A DNA stretch of 64,000 bases from assembly GCF_014256275.1 (NCBI RefSeq), contig NZ_JACCFE010000002.1:4878001-4942000 (forward strand), read 5' to 3'. The stretch comes from Rhodococcus sp. 4CII. Lineage in GTDB: Bacteria; Actinomycetota; Actinomycetes; Mycobacteriales; Mycobacteriaceae. The notes beneath the pieces were generated by a model that searched no databases, was not told the DNA's origin, and saw only the letters and a program-made list of their open reading frames with translations. Shown here one piece after another: positions 6,988-16,420 of the stretch. The translations under genes were made by a program, and so were the position numbers. The number at the start of each line of letters is the position of its first letter. The stretch's first letter is position 1.

Positions 6988-8523
6988 GTGACCCCGGCAT
7001 CGGACATCTCACGTCGCAAGTTTCTCGCCTCCGCCGCAGCGGCCGGTGGCGCCGCTTTCCTCAGTTCGTGGGCGGGCCCGGTCATCGACCGTGCCTACGC
7101 GCAGGATCCGGGCGGCAGTGGATCGCTGAACGACATCGAGCACTTCGTCTACCTGATGCAGGAGAACCGGTCGTTCGACCACTATTACGGCACGCTGTCG
7201 GGGGTGCGCGGCTTCGACGACCCGTCGCCGGCGTGGCAGCAGTACGGCTGGACGCCGGGTGCGGGGCCGACCCCGACCGGGTATCTCAACCCGTTTCGCC
7301 TCGACACCACGCAGGGCGCACACCTCGACGGTGAATGCATCAACGACCCGACCCATGCGTGGGGTCCGCAGCACGACGCGTGGAACGGCGGCGCGATGGA
7401 CCGGTGGATGCCGGTGCACGTCGCGCACGAGGGACCGCTCAACGGTCCCGCGACGATGGGCTACTACACGCGGGCCGACATCCCCGTGCACTACGAGCTC
7501 GCCGACGCCTTCACGATCTGCGATCACTACTTCTGCTCGGTGCTCGGACCGACTGATCCGAACCGGCTGTACTGGATGACGGGAACGATCGATCCGGACG
7601 GTCTGGCCGGTGGACCGCTGGTCGAGACGCCGACGGTGATCCCCAGGTTCACCTACTCGTGGCGCACCTACCCGGAGAATCTGCAGGAGGCCGGCGTCAG
7701 CTGGAAGGTGTACGCCAACAAGGATCTCGGGCCCGTGTCGAGCGTCGCGCTCGACGGAATGCTCGGCTGCTTCAAGCAATACAGCGACCCGAATTCGGAA
7801 CTCGCCCGACGCGGGCTCGATCCGACGTACCCGAACGACTTCCGGGCCGACGTCGCGAACGGAACCCTGCCCGCGGTGTCCTGGATCGTGCCCAACATCT
7901 TCACCTGCGAGCACCCGGCGCTGCCCCCGGCCGCGGGCGCGGTCGGGATCGTCGAGGTACTCGACATCCTCACGTCCAACCCGGCGATCTGGGAGAAGAC
8001 GGCACTGATCATCAGTTACGACGAGAACGGCGGCTTCTTCGACCACGTCACCCCGCCGACTCCGCCGCCGGGCACCCCGGGTGAATACCTGACGGTTCCG
8101 TTGAACACGGTGTCGGAGAGCGACAACAATCCGGGCCCGATCGGCCTCGGTTTCCGGGTCCCGTCGCTGATCATCTCGCCGTACAGTCGCGGCGGCCTCG
8201 TCGCGTCCGACACGTTCGACCACACCTCGCAGTTACGGCTTCTCGAGAAGCGCTTCGGTGTACCCGTCCCCAATCTCACCGACTGGCGTCGCGGCGCCGT
8301 CGGCGACATGACGTCCGTGTTCGACTTCTCGTCGGCGCCGAACGCCGGCGTGCCCGCGATGACGGACCCGGGGCCACGCCTGCAGGCGGCGATCGCCCAG
8401 TGCGGGCCGAACGTGGCCGCGGGGACGCTGAACGCCGGTGCGCCCTACCCCGTCCCGCCGAATTCGATGCCCGTGCAGGAACAGTCGCCGCTGCGGCGCC
8501 GTCCCAGCGGGTTGATCATGTAG
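6988..8523 (+). CDS. Tat-exported phospholipase C / acid phosphatase-type phosphoesterase
   Basis: A 511-residue exported phosphoesterase beginning at GTG 6988. Residues 9-13 SRRKF with a following alanine-rich stretch form a twin-arginine signal ending near AYAQD. The mature protein starts with HFVYLMQENRSFDHYYGTL, the metal-binding motif of the bacterial phospholipase C/AcpA family; later blocks ISYDENGGFFDHV and PSLIISPYSRGG are also typical. Length matches mycobacterial PLCs (about 510-520). It would cleave phosphodiesters of lipids or other phosphate esters outside the membrane, often under phosphate limitation. It stands alone, convergent with the permease gene to its right. Confidence 0.88.
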   Translation: MTPASDISRRKFLASAAAAGGAAFLSSWAGPVIDRAYAQDPGGSGSLNDIEHFVYLMQENRSFDHYYGTLSGVRGFDDPSPAWQQYGWTPGAGPTPTGYLNPFRLDTTQGAHLDGECINDPTHAWGPQHDAWNGGAMDRWMPVHVAHEGPLNGPATMGYYTRADIPVHYELADAFTICDHYFCSVLGPTDPNRLYWMTGTIDPDGLAGGPLVETPTVIPRFTYSWRTYPENLQEAGVSWKVYANKDLGPVSSVALDGMLGCFKQYSDPNSELARRGLDPTYPNDFRADVANGTLPAVSWIVPNIFTCEHPALPPAAGAVGIVEVLDILTSNPAIWEKTALIISYDENGGFFDHVTPPTPPPGTPGEYLTVPLNTVSESDNNPGPIGLGFRVPSLIISPYSRGGLVASDTFDHTSQLRLLEKRFGVPVPNLTDWRRGAVGDMTSVFDFSSAPNAGVPAMTDPGPRLQAAIAQCGPNVAAGTLNAGAPYPVPPNSMPVQEQSPLRRRPSGLIM

Positions 8524-8533
8524 CGGCCTGCCG

Positions 8534-8593
8534 TCACAGGCGCACCGCCCGGCCCTCGTCGATCGACTGCACGATCGCCAGCGCGGCCAACGG
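8534..8593 (-). pseudogene. C-terminal remnant of a Gfo/Idh/MocA-type oxidoreductase
   Basis: Read leftward, these 60 bases translate as PLAALAIVQSIDEGRAVRL followed by TGA. That is the usual last helix and tail (alanine-rich helix, ESI/QSI, then GRxV) of Gfo/Idh/MocA sugar dehydrogenases. No upstream part of such a gene exists; the permease stop lies directly beside it. It is most simply the 3' end left after a deletion or insertion event. The match is short, so this is a cautious call. Confidence 0.4.
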
Positions 8594-8599
8594 TGAACT

Positions 8600-10015
8600 T
8601 CAAGGTCGGAGGGCGTCGACCGTCTCGCCGGCGGTCGTGGGATCCGGCGTCTCGCCGGTGGCCCCGCGCGTGCGCTGACGGTAGATTCCGATTCCGACCA
8701 CCACGGCGGCGAGTCCCATCGAGACGTACATCTGGCTCCTGGTCTCCGGCAACACCAGCATGCCGACGCAGAGCGCGACGATGGCGGCGATGGTGCACCA
8801 CGTCAGGTACGGGAACAGCCACATCTTCAGCGTGAGGTCCTTGCCCTCCGCCTCGAGCTGACGCCGCATCCGCAGCTGCGACACCGAGATCGCCAGCCAC
8901 ACGAACAGCGCGATCGCTCCCGAGGAGTTGACGAGGAACAGGAACACAGTGTCCGGGTACAGGTAGTTGAGGCCCACCGTCAGGAAGCCCACGACCGTCG
9001 AGACGAGAACGGCCTGACGTGGGACGCCGGACGAGCCGATCTTCGACAGTGCGGCCGGGGCGTCGCCGCGGCGGGAGAGCGAGAAGATCATCCGGCTCGC
9101 CGTGTACAGCCCGGAGTTCAGGCAGGACAGCACGGACGTGAGCACGACGACGTCCATGATGTTGCCGGCCGCAGGAATACCGAACGAGTCCATGACGGCG
9201 ACGTACGGGCTCAGCGCGACGGACGCGTCGTCCCACGGCAGCAGCGTCACGACGACGGCGATGGATCCGATGTAGAAGATGAGGATGCGCCACACGACGG
9301 AGCGCACGGCGTTGCGCACTGCCGCAACGGGGTTCGCGGATTCACCGGCCGCGATGGTGGCGATCTCGGCGCCGAAGAACGAGAACACGACGACGAGCAC
9401 GGCCGCGAACACGGCACCGGCCCCGTTCGGGAAGAACCCGCCGTGACCGGTCAGGTTGGTGAGTCCGGGTGCTTCGACGCCGGGCAGGGCTCCGCAGATC
9501 GCGAGGACGCCGAGCGCGAGGAAGATGACGATGGCCGCGACCTTGATCGACGCGAACCAGAACTCGAACTCGCCGAACGACTTCACGGACGCGATGTTCG
9601 TCAGCGTGAGCAGCACCATCAGGATCAGTGCCCAACTCCACTGCGGGACGTCGGGGATCCAGCGGTTCATGATGACGGCACCGGCCGTCGCCTCGATGCC
9701 GAGGACGATGATCCAGAACCAGGCGTAGAGCCAGCCGATGCTGAATCCGGCCCACCGTCCGATCGCGCGGTCCGCGTACGCCGAGAACGACCCCGTCTCG
9801 GGGTTGGCGGTCGACATCTCGCCGAGCATGCGCATCACCAGGATGACGACGATGCCCGCGAGCGCATAGGCGACGAGAACGCCGGGGCCCGTCTCGCGGA
9901 TCGCGACCCCGGAGCCCACGAAGAGGCCTGCGCCGATCACCCCCGCGATAGCGATCATCGAGAGGTGCCGCTTCTTCAGTGAGTGCTGAAGCTGCGGATC
10001 GGTGGTACCTGACAT
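8600..10015 (-). CDS. Amino-acid permease of the APC superfamily (GabP/AnsP-like)
   Basis: A 471-residue inner-membrane transporter with about 12 predicted membrane segments. The N-terminus reads LKKRHLSMIAIAGVIGAG, where GVIGAGLFVGSG is the substrate-binding helix 1 motif of the AAT family. Other typical parts are RMLGEMSTANPETGSFS and FFGAEIATIAAGES. The family carries GABA, asparagine, proline or aromatic amino acids by proton symport; the specificity cannot be fixed from sequence. Start ATG at 10013-10015. It is divergent from the MHS transporter at 10269, sharing a 253-bp region. Confidence 0.88.
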   Translation of the reverse strand: MSGTTDPQLQHSLKKRHLSMIAIAGVIGAGLFVGSGVAIRETGPGVLVAYALAGIVVILVMRMLGEMSTANPETGSFSAYADRAIGRWAGFSIGWLYAWFWIIVLGIEATAGAVIMNRWIPDVPQWSWALILMVLLTLTNIASVKSFGEFEFWFASIKVAAIVIFLALGVLAICGALPGVEAPGLTNLTGHGGFFPNGAGAVFAAVLVVVFSFFGAEIATIAAGESANPVAAVRNAVRSVVWRILIFYIGSIAVVVTLLPWDDASVALSPYVAVMDSFGIPAAGNIMDVVVLTSVLSCLNSGLYTASRMIFSLSRRGDAPAALSKIGSSGVPRQAVLVSTVVGFLTVGLNYLYPDTVFLFLVNSSGAIALFVWLAISVSQLRMRRQLEAEGKDLTLKMWLFPYLTWCTIAAIVALCVGMLVLPETRSQMYVSMGLAAVVVGIGIYRQRTRGATGETPDPTTAGETVDALRP

Positions 10016-10165
10016 GGAGAAATCCCTTCGGCGCTACTCCGGATGTGATGTGCGTCGCTGATTCGGGAAAGTGTGTACGAGTCGCCGGGGCGGAGGTACC
10101 GCCGATTCGGTGAATTTCGAGCAACCCGGTTGGACGAAACGGCAGTACCGCGCACCTGCACTGCC

Positions 10166-10195
10166 TTGACAACGCGTAAACGCTATGGCTACCGT
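10166..10195 (+). promoter_or_regulatory. Predicted sigma-70-type promoter for the MHS transporter
   Basis: A consensus TTGACA at 10166-10171 is followed after 18 bp by TACCGT at 10190-10195 (TAnnnT type of actinobacteria). It lies about 75 bp before the ATG at 10269. Confidence 0.5.
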
Positions 10196-10268
10196 CACAT
10201 TATTCAATCAGCGGACAGGCGTTCGGCATGCGAACGGGATCTGGCGCAAACGTAGACGGGACAGCGGA

Positions 10269-11627
10269 ATGAGCGATCACGCCTTCACCCCGGCGGCCGA
10301 GAAGCAGGCGCGACGCGCAGCGTTGAGCAGCTTCGTCGGCGCGGTCATCGACTGGTACGACTTCCTGCTCTACGGGTTGGTCGCGGCCCTGGTCTTCAAC
10401 TCGGAGTTCTTCCCCAACGTCAGCCCCGCGATCGGGACGCTCGCCGCGTTCGCGACGTTCGGTGTCGGATTCCTGTTCCGCCCGCTCGGCGGCGTGGTGT
10501 TCGGCCACTACGGCGACCGCATCGGACGCAAGCGGATGCTGATCCTCACCGTGCTGATCATGGGTACGAGCACCGCCCTGATCGGACTGCTGCCGTCGTT
10601 CGCCGCGGTCGGCTGGTGGGCGCCGGTTCTGCTCGTCGCCTTGCGCGCCATCCAGGGCTTCGCCGTCGGCGGCGAGTGGGGTGGTGCCGCGCTGATGGCG
10701 GTGGAGAGCGCGCCGCCGAAGAAGAAGGCGTTCTACAGCAGCGGCGTGCAGGTCGGCTACTCGGTCGGACTCATCCTCGCCACCGGATTCGTCATGCTCA
10801 TGAGCAACCTGACCACCGAGGAGGCGTTCAGCCAGTGGGGCTGGCGGGTGCCGTTCGTCGCCAGCGTCGTCCTCGTCGGCATCGGCCTGTGGATCCGCGC
10901 CGGCGTCCAGGAGAGCCCCGAGTTCGTCGACAAGGTCGAGAAGGTCGAAGAGGAGCAGCACAAGCAGGAGAAGAAGCGGATTCCGCTCGTCGAGGCGCTG
11001 CGCAACCACCCGAAGGCATTCCTGCAGATCATCGGTCTGCGTTTCGCCGAACTCTTCTCCATGTACATCGTCACCACGTTCGCGCTGAGCTACTCCACCA
11101 AGGAACTGGGCATGGAGCGCAACTTCATGCTCGACGTCGGACTGCTCGTCGGCGCCGTGGGCATCGGCACGATCCCGCTGTTCGCCTGGCTGTCCGACAA
11201 GCACGGCCGTCGTCGCGTCTACATCCTCGGTGCGCTGATCGGCGCGGTGTGCGCGTTCCCGTTCTTCATCTTCCTCGAACACGGGTCGATGATCGGCACC
11301 GTCATCCTGGCCGTGCTCCTCGTCAACATCTCGCACGACATGGTGGTCAGCGTGCAGCAGCCGCTGTTCACCGAGATGTTCGGGGCGGAGTACCGCTACA
11401 GCGGTGCCGGGGTCGGCTACCAGGTGGCCAGTGCGATCGGCGGCGGTTTCACCCCGTTCATCGCTGCCGCCCTGGTCACCGCCAGCGGGGGTTCCTGGCA
11501 CCTCGTGGCCGTGTACCTGGCCGGCGGCTGCATCGTCAGCGCCCTGATCGCATGGCGACTGCAGCCCGATTCGGGTGCGGCGGCGTCGGACGCCGACGCG
11601 TCGGCGAAGCTCGAGAACGCGCGCTGA
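10269..11627 (+). CDS. MFS transporter, metabolite:H+ symporter (MHS) family
   Basis: A 452-residue, 12-helix transporter. The start FVGAVIDWYDFLLYG and then RPLGGVVFGHYGDRIGRKR are hallmarks of the MHS branch (ProP, ShiA, KgtP, citrate carriers). A charged cytoplasmic loop VEKVEEEQHKQEKKRIP joins the two halves. The ATG at 10269 is preferred because the membrane part starts about 25 residues later, as in relatives; an earlier in-frame start would lie in the promoter. An IclR regulator lies convergently at 11674. Organic acid or betaine transport is the family expectation; the substrate is unknown. Confidence 0.88.
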   Translation: MSDHAFTPAAEKQARRAALSSFVGAVIDWYDFLLYGLVAALVFNSEFFPNVSPAIGTLAAFATFGVGFLFRPLGGVVFGHYGDRIGRKRMLILTVLIMGTSTALIGLLPSFAAVGWWAPVLLVALRAIQGFAVGGEWGGAALMAVESAPPKKKAFYSSGVQVGYSVGLILATGFVMLMSNLTTEEAFSQWGWRVPFVASVVLVGIGLWIRAGVQESPEFVDKVEKVEEEQHKQEKKRIPLVEALRNHPKAFLQIIGLRFAELFSMYIVTTFALSYSTKELGMERNFMLDVGLLVGAVGIGTIPLFAWLSDKHGRRRVYILGALIGAVCAFPFFIFLEHGSMIGTVILAVLLVNISHDMVVSVQQPLFTEMFGAEYRYSGAGVGYQVASAIGGGFTPFIAAALVTASGGSWHLVAVYLAGGCIVSALIAWRLQPDSGAAASDADASAKLENAR

Positions 11628-11673
11628 GCACCTACCGTCGTTCGTCGCACGGCGGGACACGCACGCCTGACGG

Positions 11674-12471
11674 CTAGCCGAGGGACAGGTCCAGCCCGAT
11701 CCGCTCCGCCGTCGCCACCAGGCTCGGCACCACCGACGCCTCGACGTCGTCCCGCGTGTACTGGGTGCCCTGCAGCGAGGAGTTGAGGGCGGCGACCACG
11801 GTGCCCGTCCGATCCCGGATGGGCACGGCCGCCCCGCGGATGCCGATCTCGAGTTCGTTCTCCGACATCGACCAGCCGTCCGCGGCAACCGTCCGGACCT
11901 CGGCACGCAGTTGCTCGGCGTCGGAGATCGTGTGGGGTGTGAACGACCGGAATTCGGTGGACTTCAGGTAGTCGTCGAGCGCGTCGGCCGAAAGTCCGGC
12001 CAGCAGAACACGTCCCGTGGACGTCGCGTACGCGGGAAACCGCATGCCCACCGTAATGGAGATACGGATGATTCGCGGTGAACGCACCCGTGCCACGTAC
12101 ACCACGTCGGGGCCGTCGAGGATGGTCACCGAGATGGTCTCGCCCAGTTCCTTCGCGAGAGCCTCGATGTGCGGATCCGCGACCTGCGGCAGCCGCAGCG
12201 CGGCCAGGTAGGAGAAGCCGAACCGGAGCACGCGCGGTGTCAGCGAGAAGTTGCGGCCGTCGAGTCGCAGGAACCCCTTGTCCACCAGGGTGAGCAGAAT
12301 GCGCCGCGCCGTGGACCGGGTGATCCCGACGGCCTGCGCCACCTCACTCAGAGTGCGCGCACGGTGCTGGTCGTCGAAGCATTCGAGAACGCTCAAACCG
12401 CGGTCCAGGGACTCGAGGAAATACCGTTCCTCGGCCACCTCAGCAGCTCCCCGATTCGCGCACGCCGCCAT
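11674..12471 (-). CDS. IclR-family transcriptional regulator (PcaR/PobR-like)
   Basis: A 265-residue regulator. The winged helix is at residues 16-75 (LDRGLSVLECF, then AVGITRSTARRILLTL), and the effector domain contains RISITVGMRFPAYATSTG, a block typical of the PcaR/PcaU/PobR subgroup that senses aromatic acids. The ATG at 12471 is used; longer readings run into the DUF2252 gene. It starts 14 bp after the DUF2252 stop on the same strand, so the two may share a transcript. It is convergent with the MHS transporter, which is a possible but unproven target. Confidence 0.87.
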   Translation of the reverse strand: MAACANRGAAEVAEERYFLESLDRGLSVLECFDDQHRARTLSEVAQAVGITRSTARRILLTLVDKGFLRLDGRNFSLTPRVLRFGFSYLAALRLPQVADPHIEALAKELGETISVTILDGPDVVYVARVRSPRIIRISITVGMRFPAYATSTGRVLLAGLSADALDDYLKSTEFRSFTPHTISDAEQLRAEVRTVAADGWSMSENELEIGIRGAAVPIRDRTGTVVAALNSSLQGTQYTRDDVEASVVPSLVATAERIGLDLSLG

Positions 12472-12485
12472 CCTACCGTGGCTGG

Positions 12486-13886
12486 CTAGAGGCCCGTTTC
12501 CGCAGGAAGCCGCCCCGATTTCACTGCCGCCCGCAGTGCGTCGTAATCCTTCTCGGACTGATCCGCGTAGAGGCGGGCCCAGTCGGTGACGGCCCGGTCG
12601 AAGGCATCCCCGTTGCCGAGATATCCGGTGACGAAGGCGGATCCGGGGCTCTGGCTGTGCGCGCGGGCGAGCATCGACCCGCAAAGCCTCGCGTACCGGG
12701 CCGACCGCGACGGATCCAGGGTGTGCAGGTCGACGGACCCCTTCATGTCGCGGAACTGGCGGAGGTAGAAGTCGCGCAGACGCCCGTCGTCGCCCTCCAC
12801 ACCTTGCACCCATCCCAGGAACGGATCCGATTGCGCCTGAAGGATTCGCTGCGCGCCGACGACTCGGGACCCCTGGCCCTTCTCGGCGACGGCACGAATG
12901 ATCGATTCCGGTGCGGTCGTGACCTTCCCGTGTGTCTCCAGGACTGATTGGGGCGCCTCCTTGGCCTGCAGGAAGAGCGGCTCGCCGGCCGGCCCTTGCA
13001 GCAGTATCAACCAGCAGCGGGTTCCCACACTGCCCACTCCCACGATGCGCATCGCGTAGTCGACCACCTCGAACTGCGTGAGCAACAGCCGGATGTCCGC
13101 GCGCAGGGTGGCGAGATAGAGGAGGTAGAGCTCGGTGATGCGGCCCAGATCGTAGTTCTCGGAGTGCCGGATGACGGGGAACTGATCGACGATGAACGGC
13201 CGGCCGTCCTCCTCCGTCGTGGTCAGTTTGCGAAGCACCTGTTCGGACGTCCGTTTGCGTGCCTTCTGAGTGACCGCACGGATCTCGCGCTTCTGCGCGC
13301 CCGGATCATGCTCGAGAACGTCCGTCTCTTCCTGGAAGTAGTACCGCTCCGTGGCGGTCAGTTGAAACAGCCCAGCCAGAGCGCTTCGGTAGGAGCGGAC
13401 GGCGGCAGTGGTGGACGCGGCGCATTGCTCCTCGGTGTGCGAATTGTCGCGCCCGTTGATCCACACGCTCGCGGCGAGTCGGCGCACGTCCCACTCCCAG
13501 GGTGCCGGGTACGACTCGTCGAAGTCGTTGAGGTCGAACAGCATCCGGCGTTCGGGCGAGGCGAACAGCCCGAAGTTGGCGAGGTGGGCATCGCCGGAAG
13601 CGATGACCTGACATCCGGTGACCGGTGAGTCGGCGAGGTCGTGCGCCATCATCGCGGCCGAGCCGCGGTACAGCGCGAACGGCGACTCGAGCATGCGTCC
13701 GATCCGGATCGGCACCAGCGACTGCAACCGGGTCGCATTCTGGGCTTCGATCATCGCCACCGGGTCGCGCTCCGGAAGGACGAACGCACCCTGGGCCTTG
13801 CGGGGGAGCGCCTCGCGGGCCGCCTTACCCGCCGAACGTCGGGCGTCGATCGCCGTTGTCGCACCGGCTCGGGAGGACGTGGCCAT
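12486..13886 (-). CDS. DUF2252 family protein
   Basis: A 466-residue cytoplasmic protein. The key blocks are RIGRMLESPFALYRGSA, VIASGDAHLANFGLF and FDLNDFDESYPAPWEWDV, which define DUF2252. The GDAHLxNFG and DFDE motifs resemble the catalytic HxDxxxxN and metal-binding DFD/E parts of aminoglycoside-phosphotransferase-like kinases, so a kinase fold is likely, though no function is established that I know. The ATG at 13886 gives the usual length. It is divergent from the sugar dehydrogenase at 14003 and is followed 14 bp later by the IclR gene. Confidence 0.85.
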   Translation of the reverse strand: MATSSRAGATTAIDARRSAGKAAREALPRKAQGAFVLPERDPVAMIEAQNATRLQSLVPIRIGRMLESPFALYRGSAAMMAHDLADSPVTGCQVIASGDAHLANFGLFASPERRMLFDLNDFDESYPAPWEWDVRRLAASVWINGRDNSHTEEQCAASTTAAVRSYRSALAGLFQLTATERYYFQEETDVLEHDPGAQKREIRAVTQKARKRTSEQVLRKLTTTEEDGRPFIVDQFPVIRHSENYDLGRITELYLLYLATLRADIRLLLTQFEVVDYAMRIVGVGSVGTRCWLILLQGPAGEPLFLQAKEAPQSVLETHGKVTTAPESIIRAVAEKGQGSRVVGAQRILQAQSDPFLGWVQGVEGDDGRLRDFYLRQFRDMKGSVDLHTLDPSRSARYARLCGSMLARAHSQSPGSAFVTGYLGNGDAFDRAVTDWARLYADQSEKDYDALRAAVKSGRLPAETGL

Positions 13887-14002
13887 GACGTCGAGTCTAG
13901 GCACCCGCAGCCCCACGTGAGTGAATATGCGTGTGCGAGGACACATTGCCACTCACCTGGGGGAGGATGGACAGCGTGCGGCCGCGCGACGGGAGGACCC
14001 CC

Positions 14003-15076
14003 ATGGGACAGCGACTTTTCGCGGCCACCGCGGTGCTGGTGGTGCTCTCGTGCACAGCCTGCCAGTCCGAGGGCAATTCCGCGCAGCCGACGACGACCGC
14101 CGCCGCGCCGGCCGCGGGCGAACCGGCCGTCGTCGCGTCCGACCTCGACGTGCCGTGGGGGATAGCGCTCCTGCCGGACGGGACGGCGCTGATCGCCGAA
14201 CGGGACAGCGGCACCGTCCGGCACCTGCAGGCGAACGGCGACACGACCGTGATCGGCGACGTGCCCGGTGTGGCGGCGCAGGGCGAATCGGGCCTGCTCG
14301 GCCTCGCCGTCTCGCCCGCCTACGCGTCGGATCAGACGATCTACGCGTATCTGACCACGAACGACGACAACCGGGTGGTCGCCCTGCGGTTCGACGGCAG
14401 CAGCCTCGGTGAACCGACACCGATCCTGACGGGCATCCCCGCCGGATCGATCCACGACGGCGGCCGGATCGCGTTCGGCCCGGACGGCAAGCTGTACGTC
14501 GCCACCGGGGAAGCCGGGGACCGGCCCCGCGCGCAGGACCCGTCCTCGCTCGGCGGCAAGATCCTGCGGATCAATTCCGACGGGTCGATCCCGGCCGACA
14601 ATCCCACCCCACGCTCACCCGTGTGGTCGCTCGGGCACCGCAACGTGCAGGGCCTCGCGTGGGACGACGCCGGCCGAATGTGGGCCACCGAGTTCGGGGC
14701 GAACACCTGGGACGAGGTGAACCTGATCCGACCCGGCGCCAACTACGGATGGCCGGAGGTCGAGGGGAAGTCCGGCGAGGCGGGCTTCGTCGACCCGGTG
14801 ATCCAGTGGCCGACCGGCGACGCGTCCCCGTCCGGGATCGCCTTCCTGGACGGTTCGCTGTGGGTGGCGGCGCTGCGCGGCGAACGACTGTGGCGGATCC
14901 CCGTGGGCGGCGACGGATCGCTGGGCGAACCACAATCGCTGTTCGAGGGCGAATTCGGGCGACTGCGCACCGTCGTCGCGACACCCGGCGGTGACCTCTG
15001 GTTCAGCACCAGCAACCGCGACGGTCGCGGCGATCCGGGCGACGGCGACGACCGCATCCTCATGCTCCGCCTGTGA
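14003..15076 (+). CDS. PQQ-type soluble aldose sugar dehydrogenase, lipoprotein
   Basis: A 357-residue exported protein. The N-terminus is a lipoprotein signal (LFAATAVLVVLSCTAC) with a threonine/alanine-rich linker before a six-bladed beta-propeller. Motifs are DLDVPWGIALLPDG, GLLGLAVSP, HDGGRIAFGPDGKLYVATG (His near the middle) and LGHRNVQGLAW, matching Asd/YliI-type glucose and aldose dehydrogenases that use PQQ. The ATG at 14003 is set by a GGGAGG site at 13991. The protein would oxidise sugars outside the membrane and needs externally supplied PQQ if the host lacks its synthesis; no pqq genes lie here. Confidence 0.85.
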   Translation: MGQRLFAATAVLVVLSCTACQSEGNSAQPTTTAAAPAAGEPAVVASDLDVPWGIALLPDGTALIAERDSGTVRHLQANGDTTVIGDVPGVAAQGESGLLGLAVSPAYASDQTIYAYLTTNDDNRVVALRFDGSSLGEPTPILTGIPAGSIHDGGRIAFGPDGKLYVATGEAGDRPRAQDPSSLGGKILRINSDGSIPADNPTPRSPVWSLGHRNVQGLAWDDAGRMWATEFGANTWDEVNLIRPGANYGWPEVEGKSGEAGFVDPVIQWPTGDASPSGIAFLDGSLWVAALRGERLWRIPVGGDGSLGEPQSLFEGEFGRLRTVVATPGGDLWFSTSNRDGRGDPGDGDDRILMLRL

Positions 15077-15079
15077 GTA

Positions 15080-15105
15080 CTTGTCAACCGCGGGCGGTTG
15101 ACAAG
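15080..15105 (+). terminator. Bidirectional hairpin between convergent genes
   Basis: CTTGTCAACCG and CGGTTGACAAG form a perfect 11-bp stem with a 4-base loop. It begins 3 bases after the sugar dehydrogenase stop and ends 13 bases before the stop of the convergent small gene. No U-tract is present, which is common in actinobacteria. Confidence 0.7.
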
Positions 15106-15118
15106 CACGCCCGGGGGG

Positions 15119-15448
15119 TCACTCCGTCCAGGGGACGATCGGCGGCTTCACCCACATGATCTTCTCGTCCCGGTGGGCCGGGGTGGCGGCCGGATGGTCG
15201 GGGTGGCGCTGCGCCCACGCGGTCTTCTGCTCGAGCAGTTCGACGACGGTGATCCAGGTTTCCATGGTGCTGGGCGGGTTCGACCCGGCCGCCCGGGCGA
15301 GTTTCCGCAGTGTGGTGTCGGTCAGGTCGAGGAGTTCCTGACCGCTGATCCCGCGATCCCACACGTACCGCGCGAGTCCCATCGCCTTCTCGCGTCGCCG
15401 CTTCGCTGCGCCCTCGGTGTGCGCGAAGTCGACTTCCTGAGGTTCCAT
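15119..15448 (-). CDS. Conserved hypothetical actinobacterial protein
   Basis: A 109-residue soluble protein. It has a basic helix (AAKRRREKAMGLARYVWD), a segment ISGQELLDLTDTTLRKLAR and a conserved tail IMWVKPPIVPW. The helix pattern in the middle resembles a small helix-turn-helix, but the call is weak. The ATG at 15448 has an AGAAGGGA site 6-13 bases upstream. It is divergent from the spermidine-synthase-like gene. I do not recognise a named family. Confidence 0.7.
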   Translation of the reverse strand: MEPQEVDFAHTEGAAKRRREKAMGLARYVWDRGISGQELLDLTDTTLRKLARAAGSNPPSTMETWITVVELLEQKTAWAQRHPDHPAATPAHRDEKIMWVKPPIVPWTE

Positions 15449-15568
15449 CGTCGTCCCTTCTCGTGCGCGTCTCCACGGTAGGTCACCCGCGTGTCGTCCC
15501 GGTATCGTGGGAGCACGATTCTCGCAGCAGGCGCGAGTGGACGGTGCGAGCAGTAGGGACGACGGACG

Positions 15569-16420
15569 ATGGGCAGGCAGCGCGGCGGTCGGGCTGCCCG
15601 GACTTCCGACGGGGGTCCCGTCGCCGGGGTGTATCCGATCGACACGGGGACGTGCGAACTCGCGGAGGATCACTTGAACCCGCACGGCTGGGTGCTGAAG
15701 GTGAACGGGGTCGAGAGTTCCCACATCGACCTGTCCGATCCCACCCACCTCGATTTCGAGTACATGCGGTGGATCGCCGAACTGGTCGCCTCGCACTGGG
15801 GGACGGAGCAGCGGGTGCGGGCCCTGCACCTCGGCGGCGGCGCCTGCTCGCTGGCCCGGCATCTCGCCGCCCGGTACCCGGACGCCCGGCAGGTGGTGGT
15901 CGAACTCGACGGCAGGCTCGCGGACCTGGTGCGCGAATGGTTCGACCTGCCGCGGGCCCCACTGCTGCGACTGCGGGTGGGTGAGGCGCGGGCGGTGACC
16001 GAGACGTTGACGGAATCGAGCCGCGATCTGATCGTGCGCGACGTCTTCGCCGGCAACACGACTCCGGCGCCGCTGACGACCGCGGAGTTCACCGGGCACG
16101 TGCGGCGGGTGCTGGCGCCGGGCGGGATCTACGCGGTCAATTGCGGCGACACCCGCGACCTGGTGCTGGCGCGCCGGGAGGCTGCGACCATCGGCGGCGT
16201 GTTTCCGCACACCACCGTCATCGCCGACCCGGCGATGCTCAAGGGCCGCCGGTACGGCAACATCGTGATCGCGGGCAGCGACGTGCCGATCGGCGAAGAC
16301 CCCGCCCTCGTCCGCACGCTGCTCGGTGGCGGTGTGCCGGCCCATGTCTGGGACGACCGGCAGGTGCGGACGTTCGCGGGTGCGGCGCGGGTGCTGCGCG
16401 ACGCGGACTTCGGCGGCTAG
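15569..16420 (+). CDS. Spermidine synthase-like methyltransferase-fold protein
   Basis: A 283-residue protein with a Rossmann methyltransferase fold. The nucleotide motif is ALHLGGGACSLARHLAARYP (around 91-110), followed by VVVELDGRLADL, the acidic end of beta-2, and DLIVRDVFAGNTTP. This is the actinobacterial spermidine-synthase-like group, which usually lacks the polyamine-binding residues, so true spermidine synthesis is doubtful. The stop TAG overlaps the stop of the convergent GntP gene by 3 bases. Confidence 0.78.
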   Translation: MGRQRGGRAARTSDGGPVAGVYPIDTGTCELAEDHLNPHGWVLKVNGVESSHIDLSDPTHLDFEYMRWIAELVASHWGTEQRVRALHLGGGACSLARHLAARYPDARQVVVELDGRLADLVREWFDLPRAPLLRLRVGEARAVTETLTESSRDLIVRDVFAGNTTPAPLTTAEFTGHVRRVLAPGGIYAVNCGDTRDLVLARREAATIGGVFPHTTVIADPAMLKGRRYGNIVIAGSDVPIGEDPALVRTLLGGGVPAHVWDDRQVRTFAGAARVLRDADFGG

